Source: Chloroflexota bacterium (GTDB lineage Bacteria; Chloroflexota; Anaerolineae; B4-G1). Taken from it: a stretch of 20,915 nucleotides of DNA. The notes under the pieces were generated by a model. That model did no database searches. It worked only from the letters and a program-made list of their open reading frames with translations, and had not been told where the DNA came from. The position numbers and the translations under genes were made by a program. Positions 8,173-15,253 of the stretch are shown here, piece after piece. The stretch lies in assembly GCA_003648125.1 (NCBI GenBank), contig QMOE01000003.1, positions 1 to 20,915 of the forward strand, written 5' to 3'. The first letter of the stretch is position 1, and every line of letters starts with the position of its first letter.

Positions 8173-8260
8173 CCCTTACGCTGCTAATAGGGATGCCACC
8201 CCAGTTAGTAAGGGTCTATTTTGAGGAAACAAATGTGAGCGGCTATCACCTCCTTTCGCT
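8173..8260 (-). promoter_or_regulatory. structured 5' leader of livJ
   Basis: On the livJ strand a 13-base stretch GAAAGGAGGTGAT (about 8258-8246) is complementary to the 3' tail of 16S rRNA. It is followed by a 14-codon GTG-started mini-ORF (8249-8205, MIAAHICFLKIDPY) whose stop lies next to a stem CCCTTAC/GTAAGGG (8214-8208 and 8179-8173). TTTT and TTTTTT runs follow the stem within 20 bases. This may be an attenuation-type leader, but the stem is imperfect and the T-runs are offset. No convincing promoter was found. Confidence 0.3.
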
Positions 8261-8517
8261 TGACTTGCTCAAAGGGCAAATTGCTAATTTGTTACTTGCC
8301 CCGATTTATTGAGAGGATGCGCCAAGTTGTTATGTAGGGCTAATTATTGTGGAGATACAGCGCAATCTGGAGATAAGCTAGATGTGTGTGGCTGTTGCGA
8401 GATTACAGGACATCTGCCCCCCCCCATGCAAAAAAAACTGGTTCAATTGTACATAAAATCCCCCGATTGTCAAATTCAGTTATTGCTGCTCGACAGCGGA
8501 TTTTTCTAATCTGGCGA

Positions 8518-8637
8518 CAGCAATTCCCGTTTTGTAGCCGCGATTTCCAAATCGGTGTATTCTCCCACGTAAAGCGCCCTGCGCGATTTGGAAATCGCGG
8601 CTACGACCTGACTTTTCACCCATAACGGGAATTGCTG
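8518..8637. mobile_element. 120-bp MITE-like element with perfect 14-bp TIRs and 9-bp duplication
   Basis: Terminal inverted repeats CAGCAATTCCCGTT (8518-8531) and AACGGGAATTGCTG (8624-8637) match perfectly. An exact 9-bp direct repeat ATCTGGCGA flanks it (8509-8517 and 8638-8646). The core 8534-8604 begins GTAG and ends CTAC, with long arms containing CGATTTCCAAATCG and CGATTTGGAAATCG. It has no coding potential. The duplication and intact ends indicate transposition into this gap. Confidence 0.88.
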
Positions 8638-8644
8638 ATCTGGC

Positions 8645-8780
8645 GATTACCCACAAGTATGCAGATGTCTATTCGAGGCGATCATTTTTCACCACAGAGG
8701 AAAAGATACCGAGATAGGATATTTTAGTGTTTTCTCTGTGCTCTCTGTGGTGAGATGTGGGTAATCACCAATTCGAATAG
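8645..8780. repeat. nested inverted-repeat unit upstream of valS promoter
   Basis: Three paired arms are visible: GATTACCCACA (8645-8655) with TGTGGGTAATC (8756-8766), CTATTCGA (8669-8676) with TCGAATAG (8773-8780), and CACCACAGAG (8690-8699) with CTCTGTGGTG (8743-8752). The CACCACAGAG type is a dispersed repeat seen in many environmental genomes. The unit abuts the MITE-like element on one side and the valS -35 box on the other. Confidence 0.7.
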
Positions 8781-8781
8781 A

Positions 8782-8810
8782 TTGACACCACCCTCGGCTC
8801 GTGATATAAT
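8782..8810 (+). promoter_or_regulatory. consensus sigma-70 promoter for valS
   Basis: TTGACA (8782-8787) and TATAAT (8805-8810) are both perfect, separated by 17 bases, with an extended TG one base before the -10 box. Transcription would start near 8817, a short distance before the T-box leader. Such a strong promoter fits a gene controlled after initiation, by T-box antitermination. Confidence 0.92.
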
Positions 8811-8829
8811 TTGCTTGATATTTAAAAGA

Positions 8830-9110
8830 CAACGAACAGGAGGAGTAAGCGGGGTCGGTCCTGGCGAACCGCTCTAGCAGCGGAAAGAGAAGAGGGTCAC
8901 TGGCTGCAAGCCCTCGCAGCGCCGCCCGCCGAACGTCGCCTGGGAGTCGAGAGACTGAACCGGAAGCGCCGGACAAGTTTCTCCGGGTTCGCCCGTTACC
9001 GCGAAAAGCCTTTGTTGGAAGGCTAGAGTGCAGCGACAGAGTTCGTCGTTGAACCAGGGTGGTACCGCGAAAGATTGCCCCTTTCGTCCTTGGACGGAAG
9101 GGGTTTTTTG
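8830..9110 (+). ncRNA. T-box leader of valS (tRNA-Val sensing)
   Basis: The antiterminator hallmark AGGGTGGTACCGCG is at 9056-9069. It is followed by an intrinsic terminator, CCCCTTTCGTCC (9078-9089) pairing with GGACGGAAGGGG (9092-9103) and six T. Upstream lies a Stem I-like region with the AGAGA and GGCTGCAAG distal-loop type motifs (8886-8909). GTC at 8935-8937 is a plausible valine specifier codon in GAACGTCGCC. Uncharged tRNA-Val should stabilise the antiterminator and allow valS transcription. The T-box is firm; the exact specifier is less so. Confidence 0.92.
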
Positions 9111-9132
9111 TATAGCTCGCAGGAGGATGGCA

Positions 9133-11862
9133 ATGACCGAGAAGCTCTCTAAAACCTACAACCCGCATGAACACGAAAAGCGTCTCTATCAGTGGTGGGA
9201 GGAGCAGGGCTACTTTCGCCCCGAGAAACAGGTCGAACTGGGACTGGTCTCCGAGGGCGGCCCGCGCTGGTGCATCACCATGCCACCCCCCAACGTCACC
9301 GGCGCGCTTCACCAGGGCCACGCCATGGTCGCCGCCATCCAAGATCTGATGACCCGCTACTATCGTATGCGCGGCCGTGAGACCCTCTTCCTGCCTGGCT
9401 CCGACCACGCTGGCATCGCTACACAAAACGTCGTCGAACGCGAATTGGCCAAGGAGAACCTCACCCGCCACGACTTGGGACGTGAGAGGTTCGTCGCCAA
9501 AGTGTGGGAGTGGAAGGATGTCTACCACGCTCGCATCACCGAGCAAACTAAACGGCTGGGCGTCTCGTGCGACTGGACGCGGGAGCGCTTTACTCTCGAT
9601 GAGGGCCTCTCCCACGCTGTGCGCACTGCCTTCGTGCGCCTCTACAAGAAAGGGCTGATTTACCGAGGCGCTTATCTGGTCAACTGGTGTCCCCGCTGCA
9701 CTAGTGCCATCTCTGATCTGGAAGTGATCCCGGATGAGCGCGCCAGTCACCTCTGGCACATCCGCTACCCCATCCTCAACGACGATTGGGATGGGCCAAA
9801 AAAGGGGTGGGGCAGTGGCAAGTGGGCTGAGGGCGCGACCGAGTTCATCGAGATGGCGACCACTCGCCCGGAGACGATCCTGGGTGATACCGGTGTCGCC
9901 GTTAACCCCGCTGATCCCCGCTGGCAGCACCTGATCGGCAAAACCGCTGTTCTGCCTGTGCTAGGCCGCCGTATCCCCATCATCGCAGATAGTGTGGTGG
10001 ACCCCGAGTTTGGCAGCGGTGCGGTCAAGGTCACGCCGGCCCACGACCCCACCGACAACGAGATCGGGCTGCGGCATGGCCTGAAGGCTCCTAACATCAT
10101 GACCGATACCGCTCAGATGAACGAGTTGGCCGGCCCCTACGCCGGGCAAGATCGTTTCGAGTGCCGTGACAACATCGTCGCCGATTTCGAGAAGGAAGGG
10201 CTGCTGGTCAAGATTGAGCCGTATTCCCACACCGTGGGCACCTGCGAGCGCTGCCATACCGATATTGAGCCGCGTATTTCTACCCAGTGGTTTGTCAACG
10301 TCAAGCCGCTGGCCGAGGCCGCGATGGAGGCGGTGCGCGCGGGCCGCACGACTATCATCCCGGAGCGGGAGGAGCGCCGTTTCTTCCACTGGATGGAAAA
10401 CATCCGCCCGTGGTGCATTAGCCGCCAACTGTGGTGGGGCCACCGCATCCCCGTCTGGTACTGCGACGACTGCGGCGAGCAGACCTGCGAGATTGAGGAT
10501 CCCACCGTCTGCGCTCACTGCGGCAGCGCGAATATCCACCAGGACGAGGATGTGCTGGATACCTGGTTCTCCTCCGGCCTGTGGCCCTTTTCCACCCTCG
10601 GCTGGCCGGATACCGACGCGCCCGACTTTCGCCGTTACTATCCTACTGACATGCGGGAAACCGCCTACGAGATTTTGTTCTTTTGGGTGGCGCGGGAGAT
10701 GATGCTGGGCATCGAGATGACCGGTCAGACCCCCTACGCCACCGTCTACCTGCACGGGTTGGTGCGCACCGAAGAGGGCAAGAAGGTCAGCAAGTCCATG
10801 GAGAACATTGACGAGTACGATCCGCTGAACATCATCGAAGAGTATGGCTGTGATGCGCTTCGTTATACCCAACTGACCAGCTCCACCCCCGGCCTGGATA
10901 TGAACCTCGACCCGCGCCGCCTGGAGAGTGCTCGTAATTTTACCAACAAGATTTGGCAGGCCGCCCGCTTTGTGCTCAGCAACCTGGAGCCTCACGCAGG
11001 TTTTAAACCTGTGGGAGGCTCCCTGGCTTACTTGCTCCCCGATCTTTGGATCCTTAGCCGCTTGAATCATCTGATCCAGAGCGTGACCCATCTCTGCGAG
11101 AGTTACCAGTACGGCGAGGCCGGTCGCCAGATCCACGACTTTTTGTGGGGCGAGTACTGCGATTGGTACATCGAAGCCAGCAAAGTGCGCCTCTACGACG
11201 AGACAGCAGACAAGGCCATCCCTCAGGCCGTCCTGCTCCACGTGTTGGAGACCGCGCTGCGCTTGCTACATCCCTTTATGCCCTTTGTCACCGAGGCGAT
11301 CTGGCAAGCATTGCCCGACGAAACACGTGGGGGTGAAGCACTGATGATGGCCCGTTGGCCCGAGTCGGACGACACGCTCCTGGATGACGAGGCCGAGGAA
11401 CGCATGGCTTTGATGATGGACCTCATCCGCTCTATCCGTAACCTGCGGGCCGAGTACAACGTGACCCCCGGCAAGCGCATCCCGGCCCTCATCGCCGTTG
11501 GAGACGGGGCCGGCTGGCTGGATGAACAACGCGCCATCCTTTGCTCCCTGGCCAAGCTGGACGCCAGCCAGCTGACCATCCAACCAACTATCCAACCGAT
11601 TGCCCAAGCAGCGACCATCGTTGTCGGCGATATCGTCTGCTACTTGCCGCTGGCCGCGCTGGTGGATTTGGATGCCGAACGTGAGCGGCTATCGAAGGAA
11701 CTGACCGGAATTGAAAGCCGCATCGCCCGCAGCGAGGGACTCCTGGCGGGGGAGTTTGCCCAAAAGGCCCCTGAACACATCGTCCAGCGGGAACGTGATA
11801 AACTGGCCGACCTGCAGACCGAACAGGCCAAGCTGAAGGAGCGGCTGGCTGCTTTGGAGTAA
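9133..11862 (+). CDS. valS: valyl-tRNA synthetase
   Basis: Class I synthetase that charges tRNA-Val, 909 residues. The HIGH-type motif PPPNVTGALHQGHA has HQGH at residues 60-63, and the KMSKS-type loop reads KVSKS at 551-555. Between them lies the CP1 editing domain with TTRPETILGDTGVAV. Zinc-type Cys pairs occur (CPRCTSAISDLEV, CERCHTDIEPR, CDDCGEQTC...CAHC), then the tryptophan-rich TWFSSGLWPFSTLGWP. The C-terminus is the ValRS coiled-coil arm (LDAERERLSKELTGIESRIA onward). ATG 9133 is chosen because AGGAGG lies six bases ahead; ATG 9127 directly touches that site. Residues 619-630 (EPHAGFKPVGGS) are encoded by a palindrome and look like an insert. Expression is controlled by the preceding T-box. 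Confidence 0.97.
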   Translation: MTEKLSKTYNPHEHEKRLYQWWEEQGYFRPEKQVELGLVSEGGPRWCITMPPPNVTGALHQGHAMVAAIQDLMTRYYRMRGRETLFLPGSDHAGIATQNVVERELAKENLTRHDLGRERFVAKVWEWKDVYHARITEQTKRLGVSCDWTRERFTLDEGLSHAVRTAFVRLYKKGLIYRGAYLVNWCPRCTSAISDLEVIPDERASHLWHIRYPILNDDWDGPKKGWGSGKWAEGATEFIEMATTRPETILGDTGVAVNPADPRWQHLIGKTAVLPVLGRRIPIIADSVVDPEFGSGAVKVTPAHDPTDNEIGLRHGLKAPNIMTDTAQMNELAGPYAGQDRFECRDNIVADFEKEGLLVKIEPYSHTVGTCERCHTDIEPRISTQWFVNVKPLAEAAMEAVRAGRTTIIPEREERRFFHWMENIRPWCISRQLWWGHRIPVWYCDDCGEQTCEIEDPTVCAHCGSANIHQDEDVLDTWFSSGLWPFSTLGWPDTDAPDFRRYYPTDMRETAYEILFFWVAREMMLGIEMTGQTPYATVYLHGLVRTEEGKKVSKSMENIDEYDPLNIIEEYGCDALRYTQLTSSTPGLDMNLDPRRLESARNFTNKIWQAARFVLSNLEPHAGFKPVGGSLAYLLPDLWILSRLNHLIQSVTHLCESYQYGEAGRQIHDFLWGEYCDWYIEASKVRLYDETADKAIPQAVLLHVLETALRLLHPFMPFVTEAIWQALPDETRGGEALMMARWPESDDTLLDDEAEERMALMMDLIRSIRNLRAEYNVTPGKRIPALIAVGDGAGWLDEQRAILCSLAKLDASQLTIQPTIQPIAQAATIVVGDIVCYLPLAALVDLDAERERLSKELTGIESRIARSEGLLAGEFAQKAPEHIVQRERDKLADLQTEQAKLKERLAALE
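10987..11021. repeat. in-frame palindromic repeat inside valS
   Basis: Arms GAGCCTCACGCAGGTTT (10987-11003) and 11005-11021 pair at 15 of 17 positions around a single T. The sequence is read as EPHAGFKPVGGS between NL and LAYLLPDLWILSRLN, where ValRS proteins normally have a short, variable link between the catalytic core and the anticodon-binding domain. No stop codon or frame change results. Confidence 0.75.
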
Positions 11863-11966
11863 AAGCACACAGATTTCAGACCTCGGAACATTTTGAATAT
11901 TCCTCGAACAATCCGAGCTGGCAAGAGTTGGAGGAGTAGAGAAGCGGATGACTCGCGCCAGCCAGC

Positions 11967-11994
11967 TTGACACTCTCTTACCCTGTGCTACAAT
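11967..11994 (+). promoter_or_regulatory. sigma-70 promoter of the AOR 1 operon
   Basis: TTGACA (11967-11972) is perfect and TACAAT (11989-11994) has one deviation. The spacer is 16 bases, with TG two bases upstream of the -10 box (TGTGCTACAAT, slightly off the extended position). The start site would be near 12001, leaving a very short leader before GAGGTG (12002-12007) and the ATG at 12016. Confidence 0.8.
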
Positions 11995-12015
11995 TTTGAC
12001 AGAGGTGTTTGACAA

Positions 12016-13884
12016 ATGTTCAAAGAAACGTCGCGTATCGCCTGGATTGATCTCTCCACTGCCACTGCCTCACTTCGACCCCCGGATGCTGATCTGGCAA
12101 CTCGCTTCCTGGGCGGGCGGGGATTGGGGGCTGCGTTGCTCTTCCGCCACTTGGCCGATTCCACCACTCCTCTCGCGCCCGGCAACCCTATCATTTTCAC
12201 CGCCGGCCCACTGACTGGCACTCCCTGGCCCGCTGGAGCACGCACCCACGTCACCTTTCACTCCCCCCTCACGGGTATCTACGGATACGCCAATGCGGGC
12301 GGCTTTTTCGGCGCAGCCCTGCGCCGCGCCGGGTACGACGCGCTGGTCATCACCGGCCGCGCCGAACGACCCGTCTACCTGGAAGTGACGCCAGAGGGCG
12401 TCACCATCCAGCCCGCCGATCACCTGTGGGGACTGGGCACACACGCCACCCACGAGGCACTGGCGACCAATGGCGCCCGCGTGGCCTGCATCGGCCCGGC
12501 CGGGGAGAACGGCGTCCGCTTTGCCGCCATCATCGGCGACGGAGGCCGGGCGGCGGCCCGCTGCGGCGGCGGCGCGGTGATGGGCAGCAAAAACCTCAAA
12601 GCCATCGTCGTGCGCGCCGGTAGGGGCGCGGCGACCACGCCCCTACCGGCCGAGTTTCGCGCGCTGGCCCGTCGCGCCTTTGAGCAGGTGCGCGACCATC
12701 CCAACGTCGCCGGCCTGCGCGACTGGGGCACCGTCAGCCTGGTCGCCATCAAGAACCAGTCCGGCGACCTGCCGGCCCGCAATCACCAATTGGGCCAGGT
12801 ACCCTGGGCCGACCGGATAGACGCTGCCGTCATCGCCCGCTACACGCGCAAGACCAAAGGCTGCTTTGCCTGCCCCATCCGTTGTGGGCGCGTCACCCGT
12901 GTCGAGAGCGGCCCCCACGCCGGCGACCTGGAAGGGCCAGAGTACGAGTCGCTGGACGCGCTGGGGCCAATGTGCTGGATTGACGACCCCGAGGTCATCA
13001 TCCACGCCAACCGACTGTGCAACGATCTGGGGCTGGATACCATCTCCACCGGCGTCGTGATAGCCTTGGCGATGGAATGTCACCAGCGCGGCCTGCTCGA
13101 TGATCCAGATTTCTCGCTAGAGTGGGGGGACGTGGACACAGTTCTGGGCCTCATTGAGCGCATCGCCCACAGACAGGCTCTGGGCAATCTGCTGGCGGAT
13201 GGCGCGCGCCGCGCGGCGGAGGCCATCGGCCCAGAAGCGGCGCGCTACGCCATGCACGTCAAGGGGATGGAACTGCCGCGCCAGGAGCCGCGCGTCGCCA
13301 AGGGATTTGGCCTGGGCCACGCCACCTCCAACCGGGGAGCCGACCACCTCTACGCCTTGCCGACAATAGACCTGGCGTCCAACCTGGAGGCAGCCAGCCG
13401 TTTCTTCCCCCCGGAAATCATCCCCGCGCTGATGGACCCGGATGACGAGACCTACAAGCCCGATCTCGTCGTCTTTAGCGAGCATTATTGCGCCGTCTCG
13501 GACGCGCTGGGCGTGTGCAAGTTCACCACCGCCGAGACCTACGCTCTCTTCCCGGACGACCTTGCCAGGGGGTTGAGCGCGCTGTGGGGGCGGGAGGTCA
13601 CTGCAGAGGATCTGCTGACGGCGGGCGAGCGCATCGTCAACCTGGAGCGGCTGTACAACGTGCGGCTGGGCCTCTCCCGCACCGATGACCGTCTGCCCAC
13701 GTGCTTCACCGGCGAGCCGCTGGATGTGCAGAGCTTTGACCACAGCGAGCCAACGCACGTCGCCCGCCTGCGCGATTTCGATAGGATGCTGGCCCGCTAT
13801 TACCAACTGCGAGGCTGGGACGAGAACGGCATCCCCACCCCAGAGACGTTGCAAAGATTGGAGTTGGACAAATGGATATTGTAA
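12016..13884 (+). CDS. aldehyde:ferredoxin oxidoreductase family protein 1 (W/Mo-bis-pyranopterin)
   Basis: A 622-residue member of the AOR family, cytoplasmic tungsten or molybdenum enzymes coupled to ferredoxin. The N-terminal domain has FLGGRGLGAALLF, the pterin-site block SPLTGIYGYANAGGFFG and GPAGENGVRFAAIIGDGGRAA. The [4Fe-4S] ligands are C283, C286 and C290 (CFACPIRC) and C501 (DALGVCKF). The pterin-binding DLGLD motif precedes TISTG. Start ATG 12016 follows GAGGTG by eight bases. The last 13 bases overlap the next gene's start, so it is coupled to a hydantoinase. Residues about 202-211 (GRGAATTPLP) are encoded by a palindrome. Substrate unknown: AOR enzymes oxidise aldehydes, but relatives such as benzoyl-CoA reductase BamB reduce rings. 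Family identity is secure. Confidence 0.95.
   Translation: MFKETSRIAWIDLSTATASLRPPDADLATRFLGGRGLGAALLFRHLADSTTPLAPGNPIIFTAGPLTGTPWPAGARTHVTFHSPLTGIYGYANAGGFFGAALRRAGYDALVITGRAERPVYLEVTPEGVTIQPADHLWGLGTHATHEALATNGARVACIGPAGENGVRFAAIIGDGGRAAARCGGGAVMGSKNLKAIVVRAGRGAATTPLPAEFRALARRAFEQVRDHPNVAGLRDWGTVSLVAIKNQSGDLPARNHQLGQVPWADRIDAAVIARYTRKTKGCFACPIRCGRVTRVESGPHAGDLEGPEYESLDALGPMCWIDDPEVIIHANRLCNDLGLDTISTGVVIALAMECHQRGLLDDPDFSLEWGDVDTVLGLIERIAHRQALGNLLADGARRAAEAIGPEAARYAMHVKGMELPRQEPRVAKGFGLGHATSNRGADHLYALPTIDLASNLEAASRFFPPEIIPALMDPDDETYKPDLVVFSEHYCAVSDALGVCKFTTAETYALFPDDLARGLSALWGREVTAEDLLTAGERIVNLERLYNVRLGLSRTDDRLPTCFTGEPLDVQSFDHSEPTHVARLRDFDRMLARYYQLRGWDENGIPTPETLQRLELDKWIL
12616..12650. repeat. 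in-frame palindromic repeat inside AOR 1
   Basis: GCCGGTAGGGGCG (12616-12628) and CGCCCCTACCGGC (12638-12650) are perfect 13-base arms around a 9-base centre. The frame reads GRGAATTPLP in the link after the conserved MGSKNLKAIVV segment. The second AOR in this window has a non-palindromic GRGPVRVADP there. Confidence 0.75.
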
Positions 13885-15251
13885 TTCGCAACGGCACGCT
13901 CATCACCCCCAGCGCTATCTTTCCCGCCGACGTGGGCATCGTTGGGGAGCGCATCGCCGCCGTAGGCGAGGAATTGCACGGCGCGGTTGAACTGGACGGT
14001 ACGGGCTGCTACGTCATCCCCGGCGGGATAGACCCCCACGTCCACCTGCAAATGCCGGTGGGCGATTACGCCAGCAGCGACGATTTTGCCAGCGGCACAA
14101 TCGCGGCCGCGCTGGGCGGCACGACGACGGTGATTGATTTCGTCGAGCCAAAGCCGGAGGAACCGCTGCTGGACGCGTTGGAGAAACGTCGCGCCGAGGC
14201 GGATGACCGCGTGGCGATAGACTATGGCCTGCACATGACCATCCCCGCCTGGCACGCCGATCACCCAGAATTGCTGGACACGCTGCCAGAGGTCCTGGCG
14301 GCGGGCGCGTCCAGTTTCAAACTCTATCTGGCCTACGCCGGCCTGCGGCTGGACGACGTGCAACTCTACCGCGCGCTAAAGGCTATCGCGGACGTCGGCG
14401 GGCTGCCCATCATGCACTGCGAAAACGGCCCCCTCTGTGATATATTGCGCGCCCAGGCGGTGGCCCAGGGCGACATCACCACCATCCACCACGCGCTCAC
14501 CCGCCCACCGCGCCAGGAGGCGGAGGCGGTGAGCCACGCCATTGACTTTGCCGCGCTGGCCGGAAGCCCGCTCTACGTCGTCCACGTCTCGTGCGAGGAG
14601 GCGATGCTGCGCATCCAGGCCGCCCGCACGCGCGGGGAACTGGTCTACGGCGAGACCTGTCCCCAATACCTGCTGCTGAACAAGGCGGCGCTGGACGCGC
14701 CCGGCGGAGAGCGATTGATCTGCGCGCCGCCGTTGCGGACGGAGGAGGACAACAAAGCATTATGGGACGGATTGACCAGCGGGGCTTTGGACGTGCTGGC
14801 GACCGACCATTGTCCCTTTACCGCCACCGAAAAGAGCGGCCACGCCGATTTCACCGCCATCCCCGGCGGCCTGCCCTCCATTGAATCCCGTTTGAGCCTG
14901 GCCCACCACTTTGGTGGAATGACGCTAGAGCATTGGGTCGAGATCTGCAGCAGTAACCCGGCCCGCATCTTTGGCCTGGCCCGCAAGGGGCAGATCGCAC
15001 CCGGTTTCGACGCCGACCTGGTCATCTTTGACCCCAACCGCTGGGTGACCATCCATGCCAGTGGTAGGGGCGAGGTCTCCTCGCCCACGCTTCACGAGCA
15101 GGTGGATTGGTCGCCCTACGAGGGGATGCAGGTGCAGGGCTGGCCCCGCGATGTGCTCAGCCGGGGGCGGGTTGTCGTGCGCGGCGGCGAGTTTGTGGGC
15201 CAGCCGGGATGGGGACAATTTCAGGTGCGTCGCACCTGGCAGCGGAGGTGA
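13872..15251 (+). CDS. dihydropyrimidinase / D-hydantoinase
   Basis: Amidohydrolase-superfamily enzyme that hydrolyses the cyclic amide of dihydropyrimidines or hydantoins in the cytoplasm. It is 459 residues long, the usual size. All dinuclear-metal residues are in place: H56 and H58 (DPHVHLQMP), carboxylated lysine K150 (SSFKLYLAY), H182 (MHCENG), H238 (VVHVS) and D313 (ATDHCPF). Tyr155, the usual substrate contact, is kept. Start ATG 13872 lies inside the end of AOR 1, with GGAG eight bases ahead. Two palindromes are read in frame, GRGEVSSP (398-405) and QVRRTW (451-456) near the C-terminus; both are additions relative to typical family sequences as I recall them. Next to an AOR and a ferredoxin gene it probably opens a ring whose redox state the AOR changes. 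The class is firm; the exact substrate is open. Confidence 0.93.
   Translation: MDIVIRNGTLITPSAIFPADVGIVGERIAAVGEELHGAVELDGTGCYVIPGGIDPHVHLQMPVGDYASSDDFASGTIAAALGGTTTVIDFVEPKPEEPLLDALEKRRAEADDRVAIDYGLHMTIPAWHADHPELLDTLPEVLAAGASSFKLYLAYAGLRLDDVQLYRALKAIADVGGLPIMHCENGPLCDILRAQAVAQGDITTIHHALTRPPRQEAEAVSHAIDFAALAGSPLYVVHVSCEEAMLRIQAARTRGELVYGETCPQYLLLNKAALDAPGGERLICAPPLRTEEDNKALWDGLTSGALDVLATDHCPFTATEKSGHADFTAIPGGLPSIESRLSLAHHFGGMTLEHWVEICSSNPARIFGLARKGQIAPGFDADLVIFDPNRWVTIHASGRGEVSSPTLHEQVDWSPYEGMQVQGWPRDVLSRGRVVVRGGEFVGQPGWGQFQVRRTWQRR
15064..15086. repeat. in-frame palindromic repeat inside hydantoinase
   Basis: GTAGGGGCGAGG TCT CCTCGCCC holds an 8-bp perfect stem (15068-15075 with 15079-15086). 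It is read in the same frame as the AOR 1 repeat, giving GRGEVSSP. Family members normally run directly from the Trp-x-x-Ser/Ala strand to T(L/H)H-x-x-VD(W/Y)-x-P(Y/F)EG, so these residues look inserted. Confidence 0.7.
15222..15238. repeat. palindrome at the 3' end of hydantoinase
   Basis: CAGGTGCG and CGCACCTG are perfect 8-base arms around one T. They encode QVRRTW just before the end of the protein. The palindrome ends 10 bases before the stop codon, so the C-terminal tail may derive from it. Confidence 0.5.
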
Positions 15252-15253
15252 AC

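Noticed and set aside
8239..8257. Resemblance to the 16S rRNA 3' end (GCGGCTATCACCTCCTTTC)
   Set aside because: No upstream 16S helix 45 sequence is present, so it is not an rRNA gene fragment; treated as a possible leader element on the other strand.
8407..8430. C9 and A8 homopolymers, possible phase-variation tract
   Set aside because: No supported gene spans them, so a slippage switch is not supported; they may mark uncertain base calls.
8309..8625. Small open frames of 66 and 79 codons between livJ and valS
   Set aside because: One runs through a C9 tract, A8 tract and into the MITE-like element; no ribosome site and low-complexity content.
9028..9132. Longer valS start upstream of 9133
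   Set aside because: The upstream codons lie in the T-box antiterminator and terminator, and the AGGAGG site fits ATG 9133.
8689..11241. Long antisense open frames opposite valS (413 and 426 codons)
   Set aside because: They lie on the complement of a clear valS and its T-box leader, show no family motifs and arise from the high-GC codon pattern.
11882..11918. CTCGGA...TCCGAG hairpin after valS as a terminator
   Set aside because: Long loop, short stem and no T-run.
13117..14363. Antisense open frames opposite AOR 1 and hydantoinase
   Set aside because: Shadows of strongly supported genes with no motifs of their own.
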